From contig JBGTDU010000155.1 in NCBI GenBank assembly GCA_041748175.1, positions 1 to 25,221 of the forward strand: DNA of 25,221 nt. The letters run 5' to 3'. How positions within the stretch are numbered: position 1 is the first letter of the stretch; each line of letters starts with the position of its first letter. The stretch comes from JAHEJB01 sp041748175. GTDB lineage: Bacteria > Bacteroidota > Rhodothermia > Rhodothermales > Rubricoccaceae. Below are positions 14,965 through 22,428 of this stretch, one piece after another. The notes under the pieces were generated by a model. The model made no database searches, had not been told where the DNA came from, and was given only the letters and a program-made list of their open reading frames with translations. A program made the position numbers and the translations under genes.

Positions 14965-15198
14965 ATGGAAACGACAGGAGACTTCCACTCGACAAGCGAG
15001 CTCAAACCATCCGAAAGGGCCGGTTCCAAACCCAAGTCTAGTGGTCGGGATTCGGGCGCGGTCATTACAGGGGTAGACATTCCGTTTAATGACCTTGTCG
15101 TGTTGTACGCCAAGTTGGCAATTGCAGCGATTCCAGCGCTTCTAATACTCGCATTGCTAGGCTTTGTACTTAGCCTAGTCTTCATGGGCGGCTGGTGA
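14965..15198 (+). CDS. Small single-pass membrane protein of unknown function
   Basis: 77 residues from ATG 14965, with AGGA directly before the ATG (too close for a good ribosome site). The first about 38 residues are polar (Ser/Lys-rich). Residues about 46-73 (VLYAKLAIAAIPALLILALL...) form one strong hydrophobic helix, and the motif PFNDLVVLYAKLAIAAIPA looks like a family of tiny bacterial membrane proteins with no assigned role. The last residues MGGW and the stop are encoded inside the right copy of the 28-bp repeat, in a different frame from the methyltransferase. It sits alone between repeat copies, as if it arrived with them. Confidence 0.65.
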   Translation: METTGDFHSTSELKPSERAGSKPKSSGRDSGAVITGVDIPFNDLVVLYAKLAIAAIPALLILALLGFVLSLVFMGGW

Positions 15199-15215
15199 AG
15201 GTGGAGGTGTACTAG
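15184..15215 (+). pseudogene. Orphan copy of the methyltransferase 3' end (nine codons plus stop)
   Basis: In the methyltransferase frame, 15186-15215 reads GRLVKVEVY and TAG. The first 28 bp of the repeat match 14825-14852 exactly; after that, TAC TAG replaces TAT TGA (same amino acid, different stop). The difference points to a second allele of the gene end and argues against a fresh tandem copy. It looks like a recombination scar. Confidence 0.75.
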
Positions 15216-15272
15216 GCCGCAACACCAAGCGAAATTTACCGTGACTTCCTCCTCTCCCCCGTCGCCGAACCC

Positions 15273-16235
15273 GTGCCTACGCCCGCGATCTCCACAACCG
15301 GCCTCTCCAAGACCTACTCAACGGCGTTCGGGAAGTCGCCTGTACATGCGCTCCGGCCCCTGGATCTGACGGTAGCCGAGGGAGAGATCTTCGGGCTGCT
15401 CGGCCCGAACGGCGCAGGCAAGACCACGCTCGTCAAGCTGTTGTTGGGGATTGTACATCCGACCGAGGGCAACGCCGACCTTTTTGGTACGTCGATTCGG
15501 AAGTCGGAGGCGCGCGCTTCGGTTGGGTTCCTTCCGGAGAATCACCGTTTCCCGGAGTTCCTCACGGGTCGGCAAACGCTGGACCTCTACGCCCGGATGT
15601 CGGGAACTACCGATAAGGAGCGGGCGATGCGTTCAGATGAACTACTGGAGCGCGTCCGGCTTTCCGGTGCCACCGACAGACGGGTAAAGACCTACTCGAA
15701 GGGCATGATGCAGCGGCTTGGCATCGCCCAGGCCCTGATGAGCAACCCGCGGCTGGTCTTCCTGGATGAGCCCACCGACGGCGTAGACCCGGTTGGGCGA
15801 CGAGAAATCCGGGACCTGCTCCTGGAACTGAAAGGCGAAGGTGTGACGCTGTTTCTGAACTCGCACCTGCTGAGCGAGATCGAGCGCGTCTGCACCCGCG
15901 TCGCCATCCTGAAAGAAGGCAGAATGGTCCGCGAGGGCACGGTGGAGGAGCTCACCGCCGAGGACCGCGTCTGGCGACTGCGATGTACGGCGATACCGGC
16001 CAACACGCTGACGGAACATGTCTTCCCTATCGAAGGCTCACAGAACGGAGCCCTTGCCGACTACCGCATGCTCGCCGTCGACCGGACGGCACTCAACGCT
16101 TCGCTCGACCATCTTCGATCCATGGGTGTCGAGATAGAGGCCGTTGAGCCGCTTCGGCAGAGCCTCGAAGACTTGTTTATCGACGTAGTAGGAGAAAGTG
16201 AAAAGGAGGAAGTGAGTGATGGAAAGAGCAATTGA
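15273..16235 (+). CDS. ABC transporter ATP-binding protein
   Basis: 320 residues from GTG 15273. Walker A GPNGAGKTT (44-52), signature YSKGMMQRLG (141-150), Walker B LVFLDEP (161-167) and switch His198 are all present. The Q-loop position reads FLPENHRF, with Glu89 where Gln is usual; this LPE variant occurs in some ABC-2 type exporters. The family energises export or membrane remodelling by a partner permease, which follows 70 bp downstream. The last residues (ESEKEEVSDGKSN) are encoded by a purine-rich stretch that belongs to the intergenic inverted repeat and are unlikely to be functionally conserved. Confidence 0.93.
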   Translation: MPTPAISTTGLSKTYSTAFGKSPVHALRPLDLTVAEGEIFGLLGPNGAGKTTLVKLLLGIVHPTEGNADLFGTSIRKSEARASVGFLPENHRFPEFLTGRQTLDLYARMSGTTDKERAMRSDELLERVRLSGATDRRVKTYSKGMMQRLGIAQALMSNPRLVFLDEPTDGVDPVGRREIRDLLLELKGEGVTLFLNSHLLSEIERVCTRVAILKEGRMVREGTVEELTAEDRVWRLRCTAIPANTLTEHVFPIEGSQNGALADYRMLAVDRTALNASLDHLRSMGVEIEAVEPLRQSLEDLFIDVVGESEKEEVSDGKSN

Positions 16236-16282
16236 GTTAGAGCGCTCCACGCACGGCTGAGGCTTGGTCGGCTTTTTCACTT
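16196..16282. repeat. Purine/pyrimidine inverted repeat between the ABC genes
   Basis: AAGTGAAAA (16196-16204) is the reverse complement of TTTTCACTT (16274-16282). The right side is flanked by a further near-copy (cacttttccctt). The left arm lies within the end of the ATPase gene. It could form a long-range hairpin in the transcript or be a dispersed repeat. Significance is low. Confidence 0.4.
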
Positions 16283-16305
16283 TTCCCTTTACACTTTTCC
16301 CTTCC

Positions 16306-17160
16306 ATGACCGGCCTTCTCCTCCTTACCCTTCGCGAACTGCGCGCCCGGAAGATTATTCTGGGCCTTTTCGGCGTGGCCACCCTGGTCTGGATCGTGCT
16401 GGCGTTGGCACTCCGGCTGGACGTTATCGAGGGCTCGCTTGCGGGTGCCCGCCTGTTTGGCGAAGAGATGTCGGGGGATTCCGACCTGACGGACGCAAAC
16501 GGGCAACCCGTTTTAGGCAACTCGCTGCTGGAGACCTTCGTCTTCGGCGCTGAAATGTTCGCGGCGGGCGCGGCCTATTGGGTCGGCATACTGCTCGCGC
16601 TGTTCGCAACGGGTGGGCTCATTTCCTCGATGCTGGAGAGTGGGCAGGTCGATCTACTTTTGGCCAAGCCTCTCAGTCGCGCAAAGATTCTGGCCGGCAG
16701 GCTCTTGGGTGTTGCGGCCGTCATGCTCTCGCTCCTAACGTATTTGCTGGGAATGGTCTGGCTGGTTATGTCGGTCAAGACAGGCGTGTGGAATCCGCAA
16801 TTCCTGCTTGCCATTGGGGCCGTGTTCGCCATGTTCATGGTCCTCTACAGCCTCATCACGCTGACGAGTGTTCTGACGGGGAGCACGCCACTATCCCTGA
16901 TTCTGACCTTTGGGCTGTTGTTCGCGACGCTGATCCTTGCCATCGGCCCGCTCCGCGAACAAATCACCCAGCCTGGGCGCAGCATCGTCGTAGCGCTCTA
17001 CAACGTGCTACCGAAATTTGTAGATGTCGGCGCGTACATCGTCCCGCAACTCGTTAGTGGGCAAGCCGTAGCCGCCTGGTCGCCTCTCGTGTCTTCTCTC
17101 GCGTTTGGAATCCTGGCGTACTCGGGTTCGTTCTGGCTCTTTAACCGCAAAGATTTCTGA
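16306..17160 (+). CDS. ABC-2 type transporter permease
   Basis: 284 residues from ATG 16306; the frame open from TTG 16264 adds a repeat-derived extension. The N-terminus LLLLTLRELRARKIILGLFGVATLVWIVLALAL is the classic ABC-2 permease opening. About six hydrophobic segments follow, with LLLAKPLSRAKILAGRLLGV between the second and third (the cytoplasmic coupling loop seen in this family). The protein ends in a short basic tail (LFNRKDF). It forms the membrane part of the transporter with the upstream ATPase. Substrate unknown; relatives act in export, gliding or copper-enzyme maturation, and I cannot choose. Confidence 0.88.
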   Translation: MTGLLLLTLRELRARKIILGLFGVATLVWIVLALALRLDVIEGSLAGARLFGEEMSGDSDLTDANGQPVLGNSLLETFVFGAEMFAAGAAYWVGILLALFATGGLISSMLESGQVDLLLAKPLSRAKILAGRLLGVAAVMLSLLTYLLGMVWLVMSVKTGVWNPQFLLAIGAVFAMFMVLYSLITLTSVLTGSTPLSLILTFGLLFATLILAIGPLREQITQPGRSIVVALYNVLPKFVDVGAYIVPQLVSGQAVAAWSPLVSSLAFGILAYSGSFWLFNRKDF

Positions 17161-17205
17161 GCCAGGGCGCGATCCCGCAACCTTGTCTCTCCATCCCGCT
17201 CGACC

Positions 17206-18189
17206 ATGCGAATCTCTCTAATCATCTTCGCCGCAGCTTTCATTCTTACGGCCTGCGAGGGCTCGGTTGAGGGGCCGAATTCCGAGCTTTCCCTGCAAAC
17301 CCGCGATGCGCTCGAAATCCTACCGGCAAACGTTGATATGGCTGGAATGGCGAACCTTCAGGCGGCGCGACAGAGTGCGCTGTTTGAAGGTCACGAAAGC
17401 CCCTTTTCAACCCGAAATATGTATGGTGAGGGCGCAGCCCGGTTTGACGAATTCATGCGGCGGACGGGCTTCAACCCCGATGAAGACATTCGCAGAGTGT
17501 ACATGACGGCCTCGGAAAGAACGGACGGACAGAGCCGACCCGCCTTCGTCGTATACGCCGATTTCAATCGGGCTCGCGTTGATGCCTACCTCGACGATAA
17601 TAGCGCCACGGATGTCGCGCGCTCGACGTACAACGATACGCCGGTATACCTTTTCGCGGAGGACGACGGCACGTTTGGATTGGGCCTCATCAACGATGAG
17701 ATGGCCGTCGCGGGCGAGCAGTCGGAACTCTATGCGATGATCGACCGCATAGCAAATGGCACCCCCGGCCTCTCGGGGGATGCCCAGATGATGGCGCTTA
17801 TTGCGCGCGCCTCGCACCCCGACGGAGCGTGGTTTGCCGTGCGGAAATTTGACGACCGCGACTCCGCTTCGGACCACGATGGCCCCATGGCAGGAATGAG
17901 CCACGCGTTTCGCTTGATGGGCTCTGGCGTGATGTCATTCGGATTCGAAGGGCGCGATGTCGAGATGACCGCGGTAGGCATCCCGCGCGACAACGCCAGC
18001 GTCCGAGACGTGGCAGACATGTTGCGTGGCGCCGTCGCGGTGATGCGCACCACGTCAGAGGATGGAAATCCAGCGATGGCGGATATGCTCGATGGTGTTC
18101 AAATCCGCGAAACCGGCGACGCCGTACAGGTTCAGGCCGTTCTCGAAACTGCCTTTTTGGAAGGCATGCACTCCGAGCGAAAGAACTGA
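17206..18189 (+). CDS. Uncharacterised lipoprotein
   Basis: 327 residues from ATG 17206. The signal MRISLIIFAAAFILTAC has lipobox LTAC, with lipidated Cys17. The mature protein begins with an acidic linker, then DALEILPANVDMAGMANLQAARQS, a pattern seen in proteins that open with a statement-like beta-alpha repeat (loosely like DUF3352). Alternating beta/alpha character continues to about 310. No catalytic motif is evident. It is expected on the periplasmic face of a membrane. A strong terminator follows 22 bases after the stop, so it is transcribed alone or as the last gene after the ABC pair (46 bp upstream). Confidence 0.8.
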   Translation: MRISLIIFAAAFILTACEGSVEGPNSELSLQTRDALEILPANVDMAGMANLQAARQSALFEGHESPFSTRNMYGEGAARFDEFMRRTGFNPDEDIRRVYMTASERTDGQSRPAFVVYADFNRARVDAYLDDNSATDVARSTYNDTPVYLFAEDDGTFGLGLINDEMAVAGEQSELYAMIDRIANGTPGLSGDAQMMALIARASHPDGAWFAVRKFDDRDSASDHDGPMAGMSHAFRLMGSGVMSFGFEGRDVEMTAVGIPRDNASVRDVADMLRGAVAVMRTTSEDGNPAMADMLDGVQIRETGDAVQVQAVLETAFLEGMHSERKN

Positions 18190-18210
18190 AACGCTCGCCA
18201 TCTCGCCACC

Positions 18211-18242
18211 AGCGCCTTCGTGATTTCGAGGGCGCTTTTTTT
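18211..18242 (+). terminator. Strong rho-independent terminator
   Basis: AGCGCCTTCG (18211-18220) pairs with CGAGGGCGCT (18227-18236), with one G-T pair and loop TGATTT, followed by a run of Ts (18236-18242). It ends the lipoprotein transcript. Confidence 0.9.
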
Positions 18243-18296
18243 GTGCTCCGTCGACCCGATAGTCCGCCTATCTTTCGCCGCTTTACCAGAAATCGC

Positions 18297-19181
18297 ATGG
18301 AAACAACCTCCCCAAATCGCTTCGAAATCCAGACGATGCCGCCGATCCCGCTTCCGAGGCGCGTTCTCATGACGACGCCGACCCACTTCCGGGTCGCCTA
18401 TGTGATCAACCCGCACATGGAAGGAAATATCGGCGAGGTGGATCGCCCGCGAGCGCAACGGCAATGGGAGGCACTGAAAGATGCCTACCAGGCCATCGGG
18501 TTTGAAGTGACGGTTGTCGATGGCGCGGAAGGTCTGCCCGACATGGTTTTTTGTGCAAACCAGACGCTGCCCTTCCGAACTCCCGGCGGTGATCTTGGCG
18601 TTGTGATGAGCAGGATGCACGCGCCGCAGCGAAAAGATGAAGTTGCTCACTATGCGACGTTTTTTGAAACCCAGGGCTATGAAGTCCGGAATCTCGACAT
18701 CGACATTCCAGGGGACTTTGAGGGCATGGGAGATGCAATCTGGCATCCGGGCCGTTACCTCCTTTGGGCGGGCTACGGATTCCGTACCGACAAGTCCGTT
18801 TACAATCGCCTGACAGGTGATCTCGGGATTCCCGTGCTGCCGCTCCATCTTTCGGACCCCGATTTCTACCACCTGGACACGTGCTTTTGCCCGTTGGATG
18901 AAAACTCCGTCCTGATCTATCCGGATGCGTTCGACTCGGAGGGCCTCGACCTTATCCGCAGCCACTTCGAGCGCGTACTGGAAGCACCTGAGCACGAGGC
19001 ACGAAACCTCTTCGCATGCAACGCCCACTCGCCCGATGGCAAGAACGTCATTATCCAGCGCGGATGCGTCGAGACCAACCGCATCCTTCAAGACGCGGAC
19101 TATCGTGTGATGGAGGTTGACACGGACGAGTTTCTCAAGTCCGGTGGCTCCGTGTTCTGCATGAAGCTGATGTACTGGTGA
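18297..19181 (+). CDS. Amidinotransferase/dimethylargininase-fold hydrolase
   Basis: 294 residues from ATG 18297 (METTSPNRF); later starts at residues 14 and 25 are possible. The guanidine-modifying enzyme fold is indicated by DMVFCANQTL (Asp82), DFEGMGDAIWHPG (Glu142), YHLDTCFCPL (His192) and GGSVFCMKL (nucleophile Cys288). These are the Asp/Glu/His/Cys set of dimethylarginine dimethylaminohydrolases and related arginine or ornithine deiminating enzymes. The reaction is hydrolysis or transfer at a guanidinium carbon through a thiouronium intermediate (known for the family). Substrate cannot be fixed from sequence alone. No signal peptide, so it is cytoplasmic. Confidence 0.88.
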   Translation: METTSPNRFEIQTMPPIPLPRRVLMTTPTHFRVAYVINPHMEGNIGEVDRPRAQRQWEALKDAYQAIGFEVTVVDGAEGLPDMVFCANQTLPFRTPGGDLGVVMSRMHAPQRKDEVAHYATFFETQGYEVRNLDIDIPGDFEGMGDAIWHPGRYLLWAGYGFRTDKSVYNRLTGDLGIPVLPLHLSDPDFYHLDTCFCPLDENSVLIYPDAFDSEGLDLIRSHFERVLEAPEHEARNLFACNAHSPDGKNVIIQRGCVETNRILQDADYRVMEVDTDEFLKSGGSVFCMKLMYW

Positions 19182-19238
19182 GTAGTGCGTAATCCGTATT
19201 GCGTACGGCCACTGAATCTGCCCCCATTTACGCACTAC
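19182..19238. repeat. 11-bp inverted repeat with nested hairpin
   Basis: GTAGTGCGTAA (19182-19192) and TTACGCACTAC (19228-19238) are perfect inverted arms. Inside, CCGTA/TACGG (19194-19198/19204-19208) forms a second small stem. The repeat begins one base after the amidinotransferase stop and ends ten bases before the preferred glycosyltransferase start. It may be a bidirectional transcription end or a dispersed repeat. Confidence 0.65.
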
Positions 19239-19247
19239 GCGATACCC

Positions 19248-19979
19248 TTGACCATCTCCGTCATCATCCCCACGCTAAACGAAGCCGATCAGATCGAGGC
19301 CACGCTTGCAAGCGTCCTCAGTCAACCGGGTTCCGTTGAGATCATTGTTGTCGATGGCGGATCGCAGGATGACACGGTTCTACGAGCTTCTCGACACGCA
19401 CGAGTGTTGGAGGCGTCCAAAGGGCGGGCGCGCCAGATGAACGTGGGCACCCAGGCGGCGTCGGGTGACGTCCTCCTCTTCCTCCATGCCGACACCCGCC
19501 TTCCCAAAGGCGGCCTGGAAGCCGCAGGGAGGGCGCTCCAAAACGCTTCCATCATGGGTGGCTGCTTCCGAACAACGTTCGACGAGGGCGGTTTTTGGCT
19601 GCGTGTCTGGACGGCGCGCCGGTGGATGCGGTGGCACCGGCTGGCCTTTGGCGACCGCGCACCCTTCGTCCGTCGAAGCGCGTTCGACGCCGTCGGAGGC
19701 TTCCCCGAGCAACCCATCTTTGAAGATCTGGAGCTCGTCCGTCGGATCAGACGCGAGGGCCGGTTCGTTTTTCTGGACGAGGCTGTCGAGACTTCCGCGC
19801 GACGGTTCCGAAGGCACGGGGCATTCAGGCAGCAATTTTACAACACGGCGCTCTGGTTCGGATGGATCATTGGCCTGCCCCCAAACCGTCTCAAACGCTT
19901 TTATTCGGACGACCCGGAAAAGAGGGGTGGGGTTGCTGGCTGGGAACGGAACCAGGAAACGAGCATGGTACATTTGTAG
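19248..19979 (+). CDS. TIGR04283-type family 2 glycosyltransferase
   Basis: 243 residues from TTG 19248 (MTISVIIPTLNEADQIEATL). GTG 19185 is in frame, but its extra residues are encoded by the inverted repeat at 19182-19238. GT2 motifs are visible: IIPTLNE, VDGGSQDDT, GRARQMNVGTQAASGD, and LFLHADTRLP with the metal/nucleotide-binding acid. The later FEDLELVRRIRREGR is typical of the TIGR04283 group sometimes annotated in arsenosugar or small glycolipid synthesis. It should use a nucleotide sugar in the cytoplasm; acceptor unknown. The usual TIGR04282 partner is not next to it here. Confidence 0.86.
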   Translation: MTISVIIPTLNEADQIEATLASVLSQPGSVEIIVVDGGSQDDTVLRASRHARVLEASKGRARQMNVGTQAASGDVLLFLHADTRLPKGGLEAAGRALQNASIMGGCFRTTFDEGGFWLRVWTARRWMRWHRLAFGDRAPFVRRSAFDAVGGFPEQPIFEDLELVRRIRREGRFVFLDEAVETSARRFRRHGAFRQQFYNTALWFGWIIGLPPNRLKRFYSDDPEKRGGVAGWERNQETSMVHL

Positions 19980-20085
19980 TCATTTTGGACACCAGCCCTT
20001 CATCCGGGAACGTGAACGAACCCATCGGCTAGCGTATTCATTCTCTCCTGAAGGACGGACTCCTTTCCGCTTTGCGCGCGCCGCT

Positions 20086-22296
20086 ATGACTATGCCTCTC
20101 CGCCCTGCTCTCCTCTCGGCCGCGCTCTTTGTAGCCTCGGCTGCGTCTGCCCAAACCACGTTCAGCCTGTACAACCCGACCTTACTCGTCGACGGCGTGC
20201 ATTTGGAGGTGAGAGGAGCGCCGCTCTCGCAGTTCCCCTTTACCTATTTCTATCTGAACATCCCGGAGGTGGGTACCTATACGATTGCCGCCTTTCCCTT
20301 TGACGGCGCACGCCGTGCAGGCAAGTTCAACGATACGTATCTCGAACTATCGGCGGAAGGACACGAAATCCACTTGTGGTCCACGTCCAGGCTCCTGTCC
20401 GCGAATGGGCTGATCGATGCGTATGCGCGGCTCGATCGCGGCGTAGGTGAGGTTGCGGACGCGGCAGTGGTTTCGTCTACGTCCATCGCGCTTCGCAGAG
20501 TTGAACGTGCGCCTGCCATTGCGAACGCTAGCCCCGAGGCAAGGCAACGTGAGGCCGAGGCTGCCGACCATTTGCGTCTGCGGGACGAGGTGGGGGCGTT
20601 GCGTCGGCAGGCAGACGCACTCACCGATGACAACCCGTTGCAAGCCGACCGAGACGACCTGGCGTTGGAAATCTCCGCACTTCAGGACGCACGCGCCGAA
20701 GCGGCCAACGAGCGGACTTGGCTGCAAGCAGAGCAGGCCCGCATTGAGGCCGAGGCCGCCACGCTTCGTCGTGAGACCGCGGAGTACGAAGCGTCCGTTG
20801 CATCCTTCGAGGCCGAGCGCACTCGTCTGGAGGCGGTCCGCAGCGGGCTCGAGCTTGACGCCACGGCTGCCTTCCGATCTGCCGGATCTTTCGAGGATGA
20901 TGTCCGCGCGCTTGAAGCCGAGCGGGATCGCATGGTTGGCGAGCAGGCACGCCTGGAAAGTGAGCGCGTGAGACTTTCCGGGGAATCGCGGGCGCTCGGA
21001 AGCGCTGTTGATGCGCTGACTGTAGAAACACAACGGCTCGTTTCTGAACGCGACGAGCTTGCGGATAGACAGGTCGCTCTTCAAACCGAGCGCGACCAGT
21101 TGATGACCGCGCGAAGCGAAGCGGCGCTGGCAGCCGCTCGTCTGGAAGAAGAGGTTCGCGGCCTTCGCGTGGAGAGCAATACCGAAACCACCCGATTGCA
21201 GGCCGAAGCTGAGCGGCTTCGCACCGGCGTCGCGGAACGAACCACCGAGCAAGCGCGACTCCAAGCGGAGGTCGACCGGCTTAGCGCAGAGGCGTATCAA
21301 ATCCCTCATGGCATTCCGTCTCTCAACTCCCAGATCGCCGAGCTTCGAGCGCACAACGCCGAGTTGGTGCGTCGATTTGAGACGCTCGAGGCCGAACGTG
21401 AGCAACTCGCTGCGCAGGCGACGGCTCAGGAAGCACGCAACCAATCGTCTCGCGCTGCGCTCGACTCCGAGCGCAGCTCCCTCCTCTCCGCCAGCCCCGA
21501 AATGGCGGCAGAAGCTGAGGCTCTGCGCGCCGAAAACGCCGCGTTATCGAGCGAGGTGGCCCGCCTGCGCTCTGACCGCGCACGGCTCGCCCAAACGAGA
21601 GAGCAGCTGGCGTCGTTGCCCGAGCCAGACCGCTCGACGACGAGCTCCAGTAGTGTTGTCCGGCAACTTCAGTCGGCGCTGGACGACGCCGCCACCGAGC
21701 GGGATGAGTACGCACTCACGACCGCTGCCCTTCGCCGCGAAGCGACGGAAATGGAGGCGCACATCCGCGAACTTGAGGAACAACGGGCGCAGCTCATGCA
21801 GGAGCGCCTGCGAATCCTCGCGGACCGCGATCAAGTTGTTCGCGAGCGTGACGCGCTGCACCGCGAGGCCGAACGCCTGCGTGGACAGAGCGGCACGTCC
21901 TCCCTGCCTACCGCGGTACCGAATCCGAGCGCCATCCATACCTCCCCCGCGGACGCAGAAGTCGACCCGGATGCAACCGACGTTGAAGGGCCACACATCA
22001 GTTTGCCAGGCTTTGATCTGAATCGGCTGGAAAATGCCAGAGAAGTCGGTCGCTTCATTGCTGATATTGAGTTTCCAAACCTCGCACTCATGACCCGCAC
22101 CGCCGGAGAAGTGCTCGTCCTTTTCGAGACCGACAACCAGGGCTGGGTTGTCCGAACAGAAGTTGCCGAACCCATTGGAAGCGGCCTGGACATCGTGGCG
22201 GAGCAGATTGTGCGGACCATGCACTTCGGCGTGCAAACCGTTCAGGGCCTTCCCGCCGCACTACGGTCGCAGGTGCTGGTGGCGTTTAACCGATAA
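20086..22296 (+). CDS. Secreted coiled-coil protein with C-terminal TonB-like domain
   Basis: 736 residues from ATG 20086 (ATG 20092 also possible). The Sec signal peptide MTMPLRPALLSAALFVASAASAQ is probably cleaved after Ala22. A beta-rich domain of about 110 residues follows (FSLYNPTLLVDGVHLEVRGAP...). From about 150 to 600 there is a very long Glu/Arg/Leu/Ala-rich coiled coil with heptad-like ERxRLExE units. Residues about 643-736 resemble the TonB C-terminal domain (TAGEVLVLFETDNQGWVVRTEVAEPIGSG...EQIVRTMHF). Ordinary TonB has an uncleaved membrane anchor and a proline-rich linker; here both appear replaced by a cleavable signal and a coiled coil. It may span the periplasm as a scaffold. 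No ExbB/ExbD genes are nearby. Confidence 0.85.
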   Translation: MTMPLRPALLSAALFVASAASAQTTFSLYNPTLLVDGVHLEVRGAPLSQFPFTYFYLNIPEVGTYTIAAFPFDGARRAGKFNDTYLELSAEGHEIHLWSTSRLLSANGLIDAYARLDRGVGEVADAAVVSSTSIALRRVERAPAIANASPEARQREAEAADHLRLRDEVGALRRQADALTDDNPLQADRDDLALEISALQDARAEAANERTWLQAEQARIEAEAATLRRETAEYEASVASFEAERTRLEAVRSGLELDATAAFRSAGSFEDDVRALEAERDRMVGEQARLESERVRLSGESRALGSAVDALTVETQRLVSERDELADRQVALQTERDQLMTARSEAALAAARLEEEVRGLRVESNTETTRLQAEAERLRTGVAERTTEQARLQAEVDRLSAEAYQIPHGIPSLNSQIAELRAHNAELVRRFETLEAEREQLAAQATAQEARNQSSRAALDSERSSLLSASPEMAAEAEALRAENAALSSEVARLRSDRARLAQTREQLASLPEPDRSTTSSSSVVRQLQSALDDAATERDEYALTTAALRREATEMEAHIRELEEQRAQLMQERLRILADRDQVVRERDALHREAERLRGQSGTSSLPTAVPNPSAIHTSPADAEVDPDATDVEGPHISLPGFDLNRLENAREVGRFIADIEFPNLALMTRTAGEVLVLFETDNQGWVVRTEVAEPIGSGLDIVAEQIVRTMHFGVQTVQGLPAALRSQVLVAFNR

Positions 22297-22428
22297 GCGC
22301 CAGGCGTCCGAGCTCGCCATTTGATATCGCTCGCATGTTGTACCGGCTACGCGCTAAGTTTGAGCACTCGCGAATGCAACGGCGAGCATATCCTCTACAG
22401 CCCCATCACTCCAAGTTGACAGGTGCCC

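Noticed and set aside
18132..19235. Long antisense open frame (367 codons) opposite the amidinotransferase gene
   Set aside because: It crosses a strong terminator and two real genes, and its translation shows no family features.
20347..21444. Long antisense open frame (365 codons) opposite the coiled-coil gene
   Set aside because: The repetitive GC-rich coiled-coil codons keep the opposite strand open; the antisense protein has no domain and the sense gene is convincing.
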